Of a DNA stretch of 64,000 nucleotides, positions 33,861 through 46,195 are shown in pieces; position 1 is the first letter of the stretch, and each line of letters starts with the position of its first letter. The stretch lies in assembly GCF_019320115.1 (NCBI RefSeq), contig NC_089585.1, forward strand, positions 144,911,769 to 144,975,768. The letters run 5' to 3'. The DNA comes from Miscanthus floridulus (Eukaryota > Streptophyta > Magnoliopsida > Poales > Poaceae). The notes beneath the pieces are model-generated. The model had not been told where the DNA came from and made no database searches. It saw only the letters and a list, made by a program, of their open reading frames with translations. Position numbers and translations under genes: made by a program.

Positions 33861-35233
33861 CGTTACGTGGGGTCAGAACAAGCCAACGATGGCCCATCTA
33901 GTCCGACCCCAGGGGCCGATCCACCAACTGCTTCGCCCGACCCCGAGGTTATGGAGCTTGAAGAGGACCCAGCAGCGGAGTCTGACCCTCCCGACTACTG
34001 GAGAATGCTTTACCTCAACAACCTCCTCCACGACATACTACCAGCGGACAAGACGGAAGCCCAACGGCTCGCACATCGCGCCAAGTCCTTCGTTCTTGTA
34101 GAGGGCGAACTCTACAAATGGAGTCACATCGGGATCCGACAGCTCTGTATCCCTGGCGAATAGGGAAAACTCCTGCTAGATGATATCCATGGTGGGGCTT
34201 GTGGTCATCATGCCGCACCAAGGACCTTGGTTGGGAATGGATTCCGACAAGGCTTCTATTGGCCCACCGTGGTAGCCGATGCCGAGCAAATTGTACGCAC
34301 CTACGAACGATGACAGTACTATGCTCAGCAGACTCGCCTCTCGGCCCAGGCACTCCAGATGATCCCCATCACATGGCCCTTCGCGGTCTGGGGGCTCGAC
34401 CTAGTTGGGCCACTCAAAAAGGTGCCCGGGGGCTTCACCCACCTACTTGTCACCGTAGATAAATTTACAAAATGGATTGAAGCTCGACCGATCTCCATGA
34501 TCAAATCTGAGCAAGCTGTGCTATTCTTCCTCGACATCATCCATCGCTTTGGAGTACCAAACTCCATCATCACAGACAATGGCATGCAGTTCACCGGCAG
34601 GAAATTCATTCGATTCTTCGATGAACAACACATCTGGATCGATTGGGCAGCCGTTGCACACCCCCGGATGAACGGGCAGGTCGAGCGCGCAAACGGCATG
34701 CTCCTTCAAGGCCTTAAGCCTAGAATTTTCAACCGGTTAAACAAGTTCGGTGCACGCTAGCTCGCTGAGCTTCCAGCCATACTCTGGAGCCAAAGGACAA
34801 CACCTAGCTGGGCCACTAGCCACACACCCTTCTTCATGGTCTACGGTTCCGAGGCTATTCTTCCAATGGACCTTGACTATGGAGCACCAAGAATCAGAGC
34901 ATACGACGAACAGGGGGTTGAGGCATCTCACCAAGACGCCATGGACCAGCTAGATGAAGCCCACAACATCGCCCTCCTCCGTTTGGCTAAGTACCAGCAG
35001 GCGTTGCGATGGTACCACAGCCGATGGGTGCGGGGTTGAGCCTTCAACGTCGGGGATCTCATCCACCGCCTTGTACAGAGCAACAAGGACTGCCACAAAC
35101 TCTCCCCGCCCTGGGAAGGGCCCTACGTCGTCGTGGAAGTACTTTGCTCGGGCGCCTACAAATTGAAAACCATCAATGGCGAGGTCTTCACCAACGCCTA
35201 GAACATTGAGCAGCTACGCGTTTCTACCTTTAA
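33861..35233 (+). pseudogene. pol: element A integrase
   Basis: Reading covers DILPADKTEAQRLAHRAK, the zinc-binding GGACGHHAAPRTLVG and the core (D in WGLDLVGPL, D in IITDNGMQF, E in NGQVERANGML). The two zinc cysteines are lost: the CEGC of B is here Y-E-R-stop. Stops also occur at FGAR*LAELP, RWVRG*AFNV and TNA*NIEQL. The C-terminal end has WEGPYVVVEVL and NIEQLRVSTFK with stop near 35,234. Confidence 0.85.
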
Positions 35234-38200
35234 ATAAATGCATACTCTTCCTTATCAGTTTTTGTCATTACAAAACCTCAATCCTTAGTGACTTCCGACC
35301 CCTACGAATTGCGAGGGGTCAGACCTCACTTGGGGGCTGACATGAATGATACAAGTGAGTACGCTTGCAAAAACTTCCTGTGTTATATTTGCAAACATTC
35401 TCTAAGTTTTCTGTTCTTCTCGTAAGCAAGTCCTAAGGACTAAGATTTTAGGAACAAATTCTAAGTACAACTGGTAGGACTACGGGAGACCCACGCCCCA
35501 GTGGCTGCAACCTCTTTGCTCACTAGTGCGATCAGAATTAATTCACCCGTGCTCCTAGTTTCTTATGACTTAAACCATGGGAAGGGTCAGAGGGCACTAA
35601 AACCTCTTCTACAAAAAGAGGAAGTTAAAAAATTGCTTGCCATAACAAAAAATGAAAATTTGTTCTTCACATGAATTCACCACTTACAAAGAGATTTCAT
35701 CATGAAAAGGACTAATACACTCATAGATTCAGAAGATAGTTCACTTGGGGGCCACCCCACAAACTCAATCGATTACAGACCCTGCCTAGCTCTACTACGA
35801 GTACTACTGCAGCCGCCGCGCCAAGCTCTTCATCGGCGATGTCTGGGCATGTACATGGGCCAGTTCGTCTACTACGGCCGCCGCACCACGCTCTCCATCG
35901 GCGACGTCCTACCACTTCATGGGGTCCTCGAAGGCACCGTCACCTGCAATATCGAGCTCCATGTCGGCAACTACAGCACCTCCACCGAGGCATTCGGGGA
36001 CTACGCCATCGTCATCAGCCGCAACCCCGACAGCAACGCCTCCGCCGGGGCGTCTAGGGACTACGCCATCGTCTTTAGCCGCAACCCCGATTGCAATGCC
36101 TCCACCGAGGCATCTAGGGACTACGCCATCGTCGTCAGCCGCAACCCTAACAACAGCGTCAGGGTAAGAAACGCCTCCTGCCAAAGGAGGGACACAGCGA
36201 ACGACGGCAAAGTTGACGACGTACGGCGCCCTCTAGCACTCCTTCCCCTTCGACAGCAGTGACTCCTCAGCAAGGGTGGCTCACACCATCTCATCTATGT
36301 TGGATGACCTCCGGATCGACATCACGCTCTAGATTCATGAGCGGATCTATTAGTTTTCTCTCCCCCTAGCATCACCCTCTCTTACTTAGGAACCAAGGCA
36401 TTCGGTGGAAAGGAACGAGGAAAGGGGGTGGTGGCTCAGAGGTTGGCAAGGAGGTGGGACGAAAACTCTTCCCCTCCTGTTTAAAGAAGGGGCTCAGCAG
36501 CTGAGGAAAGGCGAAAGGTTCGGTCGAAAAGATCTCTGCCTTCCCCTATTCAATACAAATGTGAAATCAATGCTGACAGGAATCTGAGGTAACGCGCTGG
36601 AAATGACAGGACATGCTCTGATCAACAGGACACCGCCTAGTAAGCCAGAACGTCACCCGGGCATGGCCCACCACTAACACGCCCTGGACGCAAGAACCGG
36701 GGCACACTCACCTACAGGCGACTCTCCGCTTCCCCAGGCAGGACCAGGGACGATCCAACAATGGAACCTCCATCTAGGGGAAAGCCCAACAGGCCCCCTG
36801 GGTCGATCGGTCGGCCCAGGCAAAACAACAAACGACCATCGGTAAGATAAGTACCCTTGTTTATTTACTTTGAGTATTGAATTCTTTGCCGAGCTTCCGA
36901 CCCCAGCAACGGTAGGGACACGGACATCACTCGGGGGCTGCCGAGGGCGCATGTTTGTTTAAACACCCTCTTAGTCTGATCCCTCCTTACGTTTGGGAAA
37001 CCAAAAGCATGGCATGGGGGAATATAATGATGAATACAACTGGACGAACCACTGGGCCCTATGCTCCGTCGGCTACGGAGCCTTTTTGGTTCACCAGCGT
37101 AATCGTGTTCATAGTTCCTCACACTGCTAGCCTTAGCTCCCACCTTCTCGAAAGGACTTTGGAGGGGTCCACCCGTAGAGCCCTCCCCTTTAGGGGGGAA
37201 GCTGGCAGGTCACCTAAAAATCAATCGCAAAAACAGAAGTAGCAATACTTATACAGTTTACGCCGGCCTCATCGGAAACATCGGACCCAAAACCTGTCTC
37301 GAACACGTCTGGTAGGAGCTTCCCATCACTCATGCTACCAAGGTATTGCTACTGATCCCGCCTTTATTTCAATTAAATTTTACATTCAAACATTGTGTAT
37401 GCAAAATATTGCATCCCAACGCCTCGTGTCGCGTCACGAAACGACAGTCGCCTCATTCAATATGGGTGGCAACAGGTCGAGGTTCGAAGGCCAGCCCGCA
37501 AAGGGCTTGAGGCCGCCTCGCGCCGAACAGAGCCAGGGAGAAATAACTGAGATGAGCCCCAGCAGCCCTGCCTGACCCTGCTCTGAAGCGGACAAGGATG
37601 TCTCAACCTTTTCTTGTTCGAATCTAACCCTGAGCAAAACCCATAGAATCTCCATCGAGGAGAGGCCATCGGGCCACCTGAGCCTATCGAACAGCTCGGG
37701 CATCTACCGGGAGGCGGGTTGAGAAGTTGTGGAATGCCACCAGAGGGCTCTTTCGACCCCATCAGCAAAATGATGGACACGGATTTCACACAAACATACC
37801 CGTTACCGAGCTCATTGAGGACAACACTCAAGCCACTGAGGCAAGTGTTGTTTACTCAGCCCCTCCAATTACGAAAATCGAGGATAGGGTAACACACAAA
37901 TTTCGACTGACCCCTATCAGACCCTAACAAGGCTTGGGGGCTCGAGCCGCTCAATACAGGGACACAGGTTTGAAGGCCCTCCCTTGCTGAGCCCATAGAG
38001 TCCCTATTTGGGGAATTCTGTTGGAAGATAGGGTGGGGAATATTGCAACGCCATCCAAGGACTTTGCCGACCCTGTCACAAAAACCATGGAATGGGATTC
38101 CATGTGAACGTTCCGGTCTCCAATAACACCCGACCCTAGCAAATGCGGGGGGTCAGACCTTACTCGGGGGTTGGTTAAGGTATGACTACCTCCCTTTCCT

Positions 38201-38400
38201 TTTTTTGAAACAATCATTACATCAGATTCCCTTATCGTGTCAAGACCAGTGGCAAGATTCGGGAGAACAGATTGGTAAGATCGCAAAAAATCAAACAAAA
38301 CGAAATTATGAAGCAAAATCACGAAACTGCTTCCAGACTCGAAAGTACCGACACTTGTTCACATATTACATATAAGCTATGTTCAAAATTATTCAACTAA
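35234..38400 (+). other. post-pol region of element A
   Basis: No certain gene. 35,702-36,262 is an open frame of 186 codons with three 20-residue repeats. 36,280-37,440 is low in recognisable content. 37,440-37,950 matches D at 10,270-10,770. Blocks with GGGGGCT and 'TCTCCATCGAGGAGAGGCC' recur, as in the post-pol region of related elements. Part of this region would be the 3' UTR of the antisense gene on the other strand. Confidence 0.55.
35983..36162 (+). repeat. 60-bp minisatellite, three copies, in frame
   Basis: The period is exactly 60 bp (CTACGCCATCGTC at 36,001, 36,061 and 36,121). On the + strand it gives 20-residue repeats of type RDYAIVxSRNPDxNASTEAS within the 186-codon frame 35,702-36,262. 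The copies differ at several sites. Confidence 0.85.
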
Positions 38401-41400
38401 CTACTTCTGTGAAGGGAGAACCATTTCTTTCAGATTATCCGCCAGGTTTTTCGCAAGGGGAGCCACCACCTTCTCAATTGCATCCATCTCATCATCCTCA
38501 TAGGTAGGCAGGAAACCTTCGCTCATCACCTCTAGGTTGATCTCCTTCTCATAATGAGCATGGGCGACGGTGAAGGCCTGGGTGATCCCAACGTGAAAAG
38601 CACTCTCCTCAAGCTGGCCCACCTGAGCCGTAACACTAGCAGCACGGGTCGTAAGCGAGCTGGTCCCCTCCTCTTGTGCCACCTGTAGGTTGTCATAGAC
38701 TACCAGAACGGCGAGGGACAGGTGATCATATTCATCACCTTTAGCTTGAAGAAGCCGCTACACCTCGGCAAATTGGTGCGCAAACCGGCAGAAACTTCCT
38801 CGGCATCCAACCGTCGGGTCACCTCGACTCCAAGATCCGTCTGGCGTGCCTTGGCCTCCCGACGTGCTTTGTCGCACTCTTGGGTCATCCGCTCGATCAC
38901 TACGGCATCCTGGTTCGCCTTTTCCTGCAACGTCATGGACCTCTCCTCGACCTTCAGCTTGAGGTCCCACTCTATCTGTAGCTTCGCCAGGAGCTCGCTG
39001 GTTTTCCCGCTAGCCACGGCATTCTTATACAGCAGCTTGTCTCGCTCCTTTCAGAGCCTGGCAATTTCCTCATCATCCAGCTTTGTCCTCACCGACAAAT
39101 CCTCAAACATCCCATGGGCCTCCTCCACGTCCTGACGCGCCTAGGCCTCCCGTTGCTGGGCAGCAGCAAGCTACGCGCCCACATCTCCTTGCAGCTGGGC
39201 CTCTTCGGCAAGGCGATCCCATTCCACATTCTGTTCACAAAGGAACTAGGATTTGCTCTGACTGCGAGCAACGATGACCTGAAAAGAAGACCGGTATCAA
39301 AAATACGAAAACACAAAAGTACTTGAAGGAGGAAAACAAGGAAGAACGAACAGATACCTGGCTAGTAGGAACGACAATTTCATGCAGGGCCCCTCTGACC
39401 TGGTCCAGGGCATTCATCATCGTCGAAAGCTCGAAGTCGAGACTTTCCCACTCCATGCTCTCGGAATGGTCGTCGAGCGTGAAAAGGGTCAACGTTGGGT
39501 CCTGAGCGTCCATCCACTGAAGCAGCGGCTCACCCCGCACAGGGGAGCGGCAGCCTCCTGACAAAGGGGTCGGGGGAGAATCCCTCCTGGTCCTCCGCAC
39601 CACCACCATGATGCCCGAGGGCCCTTCGACTGGATCCTCCTCCACCATGGCTGCACCCGGCTGATCCTCCGAGCACCATGGGCGGATCCACCTAGGCCCC
39701 CGGTGGCGTGGACTACACTACGCCCTCGAGCGCCACCATGGTTGCGCCCGGCTGATCCTGGCTTGGCGCGGTCACGACCACCTCCACCGGCGATATGCGA
39801 CCCTTGGCCGGCTGTACCACGCCCACCACGAAGGATGCCACCTGCTCGGCAACCACCGAGGGCGTGGGTGCCACCACAGGCGCCGTCGGATCGGCCAACA
39901 TGGCTCCAACATCGGCACCACTCCTACCCGAAACAGGGGTGATGTCGGGCAGCGCCATCCGTCCCACCTGAATGGCGAGGCTCTTCTTGGGCGCCAGCCC
40001 AGGGAGTGGCCCGTCCGCAAGAACCTACACAAATGTAAAAGCCATTAGATCAAAATAGAAAGGAAAAAGGATGAAAACAGGGGAATCAACGGCTTACGCT
40101 GACGCCTTCGGCCGGCGAAAGCATTTTGGGGACAGATCCCTAGATCCCTATCCTGACTCGTCTGGGCAGGACCGTTTCGAGCCTGCCCCCTGCTCTGTGG
40201 TAGGGGGACTCATCTCCCTTACCTCATGGGGCGCGGCACTAGAGCTGCTCCCCTCCACCATCTCATGGGGCGTGGCACCAGAGCCACTCCCCTCCACCAT
40301 CACCTCGGGGTTGGAGGTGGTAGGCCCACCTTCCCCCATCCACCAATCCTCAGTCAGCACGCCGTGCTAAGCGGCGGACTCTCCGGCCTCCACCGACCTC
40401 ACCGATTCGCTTCCCTCCGCATGGAACGGGAAGGGTCCCTGCACGGACGGGTGGGCACTTGTCAGCGTGTCCTCGTCCTCCAATATGCCCCAATCCACAT
40501 CGACGGCTACCTCGTCATCATCACCATCATCGTCGTCGTCATCACTGCTCACGTCCTCTTCCTGATCCCGTGCTTCCTGCTTTAGTCGTCTCTCCTGCTT
40601 CATTTGCTCCCTTGCCTTCTTGTCCCGCTCGGCCGCGAGGTGATTCGCCACCGCTAGGGCCTCGTTCCTTGGCAGCAGAACCAGACTATCTTTGAAGACT
40701 AGCCCCCCCAGCTGGTCCCAACGTCGCAAAAGTGAGTATCAAAAATATGGAGATTCAGGAAAAAAGAAAGAGCACGTGAGAAGAAGGCTTACGAATTCGA
40801 AGAACCCAGGTTCCGGGCACATTGGGGGATGTCCGGACACCGGATACACAATGTCGAGGACGCCGCCTGCGGAATCCTTCATCGGCTCTGTTGCCTCCTT
40901 AATGCGCTGTGCCACTTCCGAGAAAGGGAGCGCCTCGTCAACAAGCACTGTCCCCTCGAACGACATCCCGGGCATCATCCGATGTAGGGGAAGCACGCGC
41001 GCCATCAGCGACGCCACCCTCCTCACATGATAGGCGCCGATAATCCCCACCCCCTTTATGCCCCGTTCCTTTAGGACTTGGAGGGCGGAAAGAAGGTTGG
41101 AAAGGTGCTTCTTGTCTTTGAACTGGACGCCCCAAGTCCACGACTCTGGAGCCTCTTCAATAAGGCACCCGGTGTACCTCGGCAGGGTGGCACTCACATC
41201 ATCCCTGACATAAAACCACTGTGAGTGCCATCCCTTGTTAGAGGTCACTAGACACATGAATGGGTAACCCCTCGACCAGGTATGGCGTAGATGAACGCTG
41301 GCACATCCCATTGGCACATTCACCTCATTCCCCTCAATCCGCCTCTTCGACAAACTGACAGTAAAGAAATACCACCACAGATCAAAATGAGGATCGATCC

Positions 41401-41701
41401 CTAGGAAACCCTCGCACAGGGCAACAAACGCCGCCATATGTTGAACCCCATTAGGAGTTAGATGCTGTAGCTCCACCTCATAATAATCCAGTAGACCCCG
41501 AAGGAATCTATGTGCAGGTACTACAAATCCCTGCTCATGGAAGATGGCAAAAGACACGACATACCCTTCGAGCGGCGCTGGCTCACCCTCATCACCAGGC
41601 AGCAGCCACTCCTAGATGGCAGACAGTGGACGGAGAAGGCCATGGTAGACGAGGCCCTCCAAACACCGAGAGGTGATGCTAGATCTACCCCACAACTCCA
41701 T
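38401..41701 (-). pseudogene. spliced antisense gene of element A (putative gypsy-type transposon domain)
   Basis: On the minus strand four exons can be read: 41,701-40,793, 40,711-40,098, 40,026-39,358 and 39,278-38,401. The introns are 81, 71 and 79 bp. Donors are GTAAGC, GTAAGC and GTATCT. The first three introns fall where those of B fall, including exon 2 ending in phase 2 in both copies. The start is ATG at 41,701 (MELWGRSSIT). Exon 1 has the same domain as B: GYVVSFAIFHEQGFVVPAHR, LLDYYEVELQHLTPNGVQHM, CEGFLGIDPHFDLWWYFF. Exon 2 ends with an acidic run (EEDVSSDDDDDDGDDDE). Exon 4 is a coiled coil ending LPTYEDDEMDAIEKVVAPLA. The intron that splits the coiled coil in B is missing here. 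TAG stops at glutamine places (for example SAI*EWLLP, ESAA*HGV) and shifts near 40,000 and 38,770 show decay. Confidence 0.78.
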
Positions 41702-42475
41702 TAAAGCGATTGGGGAGAAAGGTGGGTGCGAGCTCGACGGCGGCTACAAGGCAGGCACAAGCTTGACGGCGGCTGCAACACGGATGCAAGCCGGTCGACG
41801 GTGGTGGTGCAGGTGTAGGAAGCTAGGGCGATTGGCGGTGGATGTTTTAGATGCACAGGCAAGGGAGCGAAATACGGAACCTTGGGGGCAAACCCCGTGG
41901 TTTTATAGGGGCGACGAATGTGAGAAGGGCAACCGTTTGCCTCGATCTCCGGGCCTGCCACGCGCATCGCTGTGTCATGTCGCGGGACACGCGCCTGCAG
42001 TCCCTATCCTCTCCCACCAAAAATCATGGTGGATGGTTTGCCTTCCCCAGGCAAATCCAGACTCTCTTCCCACCTAGGAGACGTGGGTCACGAAGACTTT
42101 TTTCTCTTTGGCCCACCTAGGGCCCAGAAGCTCGGTGGCCGGCCCAACTAAAGATGGGTCCATGAATGATCCAAAATCAAGGGCGCAAGTATTATTGGGA
42201 TCTCGATCCACGATCAAGCCCCAGTTAGGTCAGCCCTGAATGAGATCCCCACGAATGGGATACCACGACCCCCTCGAAAAAATATCCAGTTGACAAAAAA
42301 CTAAGTCCTTCAGCCTTACCCACGAAGGGTCCAATACAACCCCCTGGGCGACCCTACTCGAATCACCAGGGGGCTCAGGGGCTACACCCATCGGGTGCCC
42401 TCACGCGCACCCTCTGGCAAAGTAACTCTGACAAAATCAAAAACACCCTCTAGTCAGTTCTATCCAAATCACCTG
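41702..42475 (-). promoter_or_regulatory. upstream region of the antisense gene of A
   Basis: The minus-strand TATA box CTATAAAAC lies at 41,899-41,907, about 200 bp before the ATG at 41,701. The region has no gene and reaches to the 3' LTR. Its right end carries the GGGGGCTC and GGGTGCGCTCG-like blocks also seen before the LTR in D. Confidence 0.5.
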
Positions 42476-42491
42476 GAGGCTCAGGGGCTAC
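42476..42491 (+). promoter_or_regulatory. polypurine tract of element A
   Basis: GAGGCTCAGGGGCTAC lies right before the 3' LTR, the same type as in D and B. Confidence 0.7.
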
Positions 42492-43973
42492 TATCGGGGA
42501 CCTAATACTGGGGTACCCCAGGAGGTAGAACCAATAACCATCGAACGTTAAAAACTTCTGGATGGACAAGGGCGTCGCTACGTTCCTTGCCCGAATGACG
42601 GAAGTTTGGTTCCATCTCGCCCAATGCCTTTGGGCTAGCCCGCCTCGCCCGAGGGCTAAGGGCTAGTCTCCACCTCACCCAATGTCTTTGGGCCAGCCTC
42701 GCCTCGCCCGAGGGCTAAGGGCTGGCCTCCATTCCGCCCGACGCCTTTGGGACAGCTCCGCCTCGCTCGAGGGCTGAAGGCTAGTCTCCGCCTCACCCGA
42801 TGCCTTTGGGACAGCTCTGCCTCTCCCGAGGGTTGAGGGATAGACTCCACCTCGCTCGACCTCGGGGGGTGGGCTCGATCACGCCCAAGGGATAAGGACT
42901 AGACTCTGTCTCGCCCAATGACCAAGGACGAACCTCGCCCCATTTGATGTCCAAAGACTAGTTTCATCTTACCTGATAACTTCTCCCTCGTTCCCTCATG
43001 ATGATGGGTACAGAGCAAGACAAGACGTTCGGGTCAACCACGGCTTTGAGGACCATACCCTACGCCCTGGCAGGAAAGGTACTGCTAGGGAGCGACTGGA
43101 CGGGTGCTTTAGACCCTTCTGGGTGCCGCAGAGCCCAAAAGGTATTGTAGGCATGTGCTCCTCGCCCTGTAGAGTTGTAGGTGCCGCCTTCAGCTCTGGG
43201 ACACAGAACCCGACGAAGATATACGACAACCGCTATGCTCTAGAAAAGGATTTGCTATCTCCATGAATGACGGATATTCCGTCACCATGCTATGGACCCA
43301 AGGGAGCGGCGCCCGCTTCCCAACCCCTCGGGTCCACCAAATTAGAAGACCTTGCCCACGATGCTACTTTGGACCCTGACCCCACATCCCTTTGACAGAG
43401 ACTCATAGGAACTAGAAGGCGTGCGGAGCAAGGCTGGGGGAGGCTCATAAGTCAAAACCACTATACTACAGCCCGTACCCTACGCAGGGCAGCATTCTAT
43501 AACCGACCTAACATTCTATAGAGGCATCGATAGTATTGTAGGCGCTTATCATCCTTTCACACCCATCAGAATGGGTAATCGAGCTGGGTAGACGTGAGCC
43601 ACAAGGCTAGGTAGAGCACGCATCCTAAGCCCTCACCCTTGTAAAGTCGTCCCCTTCATCTATAAAAGGGGATGCGCTTCCTCCAACAAGAGGGAGACAA
43701 AAACGTCACAAGACACACACACACAGTCAAGCTGCTACCAAGCTCTTGGCCTCCTTTCGACCCTTCCATCAGAGACTTGGGACCTGTCCCTCTCTCAATC
43801 ATTTGTATCCCCTACTACGAACCATTCATGGTGCTAATAACATGAGCAGCAATAAACTGGTTGTAGGGATATTCAGCCCAAACCAGTATAAATCTTGTAT
43901 CCTTTAGCGCACCATCCGAGCCTAACGTGCATTACTATAAATTTACTTGCCGGTGTTGTACGAAACACTGACA
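42492..43973 (+). mobile_element. 3' LTR of element A
   Basis: 1,482 bp, starting TATCGGGGACC (TG changed to TA) and ending CACTGACA. A TATA box (TATAAAAGGG) lies at 43,661-43,670. It is complete and shows the 160-bp end missing in the left copy. The block TTCATCTATAAAAGGGGATG also occurs in the LTRs of C, so the two LTR families share a core promoter. 42,640-42,870 is a run of CTCGCCCGAGGGCTAAGGG-like units. Confidence 0.9.
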
Positions 43974-43978
43974 GCTCT
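43974..43978. repeat. target site duplication of element A, right copy
   Basis: GCTCT, identical to 12,355-12,359. Confidence 0.9.
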
Positions 43979-44347
43979 CTTCAAACAGATAGATTCATTC
44001 AGATTGATCAAGTTCACTAGTACACAACCATAGAACCGCCAGGTTCGAACCACAAGCACACGCTTGAACACTTAGCTCATAGCGGGGCTTCCATCGCTCT
44101 CGAGCCTTTCGACCAGAGTCTGACCGGACCTCTTATACCCCTCATCTTTCTCCCTCTCTTTTGTAACCCCACTATAAACTTCAAGCACCTAGGCTCAGGA
44201 ATAAAGTCACCGACTAACTCGAACAAGACGTAGGGCACGTTGCCTAAACCAGTATAAACCATGTGTCATTGAGTGTTAGGCCACCTCTGATCACAACGTA
44301 CGGTAAAACTACAAATATTTACTTGTTGGTCACTTTCTGCACCGACA
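43979..44347 (+). mobile_element. LTR shared by D and C, right piece
   Basis: Continues the LTR interrupted at 12,359 and ends CACTTTCTGCACCGACA. It matches 49,280-49,614 of the right LTR of C, for example GGCTCAGGAATAAAGTCACC, which holds an AATAAA poly(A) signal (44,201). Confidence 0.82.
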
Positions 44348-46195
44348 CCACCTTAAGGTCCAATGACATGTATACTTCATCGAAGAGGTACTCACCGACC
44401 CCAAGGTCCTGTACCCCCAGGTGCAAAAACTCCTATACACCATGCTGATGGTGATCCGGAAGCTCCAGCACTACTTCACAGACCACGAAGTCGCGGTCGT
44501 CACTTCATACCCGCTCAGAGATATCGTCCGCAACCGCGATGTCGTAGGATGGATCTCCAAGTAGGCACTTGAACTCATGGGCCACAACATTAGGTATATC
44601 CCTAGTTCCGCTATTAAGTCTCAGGCGCTCATGGATTTTGTCGCCGAATGCACGAAGGTCTAGCTACCGACCCCAGACGTCACCCATGAGTATTGGATGA
44701 TGTACTTCAATGGATCCGTCATGGTGCCCAGCTCGGGGGCTAGAGTGGTTCTGATCTCCCTAGACGGGAGTAGGCTCCGCTACGCCATCCGCCTCCACTT
44801 TTCAGCCTCAAACAACACCACAGAGTATGAGGCCCTCATCAATGGACTACACATCGCCATCGATCTTGGCGCCACGTGACTCTACCTTCGTGATGACTCA
44901 GAGCTGGTCGTCGACCAGGTCATGAAGGAGTCCTCCTGCAAAAGCCCCCTCATGGCAGCATACTGCCAAGAGGTGCGCAAGCTCGAGGACAAATTCTAGG
45001 GGATCGAGCTGCATCACGTCCCCTGAAAGGACAACAATGCCACCGATTTTCTCACAAAATTGGTCGCCAGGCAGGATCCATCTCCATGTAGGGTCTTCAT
45101 CAACGACCTCCATGAGCCGTCTACCCGCATCCTAGAAGGTCTGATCTAGACACACCCCATCGCCAACCCGGCACTCAAGGGCTCTGACCTCGATGCCAAA
45201 CCGGCGCTCGGGGGCTTCGACCCTAGTGCCTCCATGACGATGACACCCGCCGATGTCGTCGTATTGGCACTCGATCAAACTGATAGGCGAGCACCGCTAC
45301 TCGCCTACCTCCTCAAGGAGGTTCTTCCACCCGAAAGGACTAAAGCTCAAAGGATCGCTCGATGTGCCAAGACGTGTGTCGCCATCGGTGATGAACTCTA
45401 CAAGAGAAGTCCATCGGGGATACTCATGAAGTGCATCCCTACCAACCAAGGGGAATAGCTCCTCCTTGAGGTCCATGCCGAAATCTATGGACATCACGTG
45501 GCTCCAAGGTCGCTGGTCGGAAAAGCCTTTTGCCATGGTTTTTCCTGGCCCACCGTACTATGAGATGCACAAGAGGTCATCCACATGTGCGAGGGATGTC
45601 AGTTCTACGCTCGGCAAACTCATTTGATGGCATAGGAGCTCCAAACCATCCCCATCACATGGCTATTCATGGTCTGGGGCCTCGACATGGTAGGACCCCT
45701 CAAAAAGGGTCCGGGCGGCTTCACTCACCTACTCATAGCAGTGGACAAGGCGAAGCCCATCACCAACATCCGCTCGGAAGAGGCGGTCAAATTCTTCCTC
45801 GACATCATCTACCAGTTTAGTGTTCCTAACTGTATCATCACTGACCACAAAACTAACTTCATCAGGAAGAAGTTCCTAGACTTCAGTGAGGGATATGACA
45901 TCAGGATCAACTAGACCTCGATCGGACACCTACGTACTAACGGTCAGGTTGAGTGTGCCAATGGCATGGTCCTCTAAGGACTTAAGCCACACATCTTCGA
46001 TCGGCTCAATAAGTATGCCGAGAGATGGGTTGTAGAGGTCCTAGCGATCCTCTTGAGCCTAAGAACAACCCCAAACCGATCCATAGGGTTCACATCCTTC
46101 TTCCTGGCCTACAGAGCTAAAGCAGTGCTACCCTCTGACCTTGACCATGGTGCCCCAAGAGTGAAGACTTTTGACCATGACTGAGCTATGGAGGC
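44348..46195 (+). pseudogene. pol: element C: RNase H and integrase fragment
   Basis: Right after the LTR, without primer site, gag, protease or most of RT, comes EEVLTDPKVLYPQVQKLLYT, the end of the first RNase H. A second RNase H follows (MMYFNGSVMVPSSGARVVLI, with N for the catalytic D; SNNTTEYEALINGLHIAIDL). The integrase follows with CEGCQFYARQTH (45,588-45,624), VWGLDMVGPL, IITDHKTNF in place of IITDNGTQF, and NGQVECANGMV in place of VER. Stops occur about every 100 codons. At least 3 kb of the internal region is deleted. The frame is cut at 46,195 by a solo LTR and resumes at 48,179. Confidence 0.85.
46191..46195. repeat. target site duplication of the solo LTR, left copy
   Basis: GAGGC, repeated at 48,174-48,178. 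Confidence 0.88.

Larger units (their letters stand above)
12360..43973 (+). mobile_element. element A: Ty3-gypsy (Tat-type) retrotransposon, interrupted by B
   Basis: The element runs from a truncated left LTR (12,360-13,655) to a full right LTR (42,492-43,973), with GCTCT duplicated on both sides. Without B it is about 15.9 kb. Order on the + strand: gag, protease, RT, RNase H, a second RNase H and integrase, then a 7-kb post-pol region. That region carries a spliced gene on the opposite strand. The double RNase H and the antisense gene fit the Tat lineage (Grande, RIRE2, Retand and relatives). The LTRs differ at roughly one base in ten over the first 150 bp by eye, so A is old. Its reading frames hold many stops and frameshifts. 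Confidence 0.9.
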
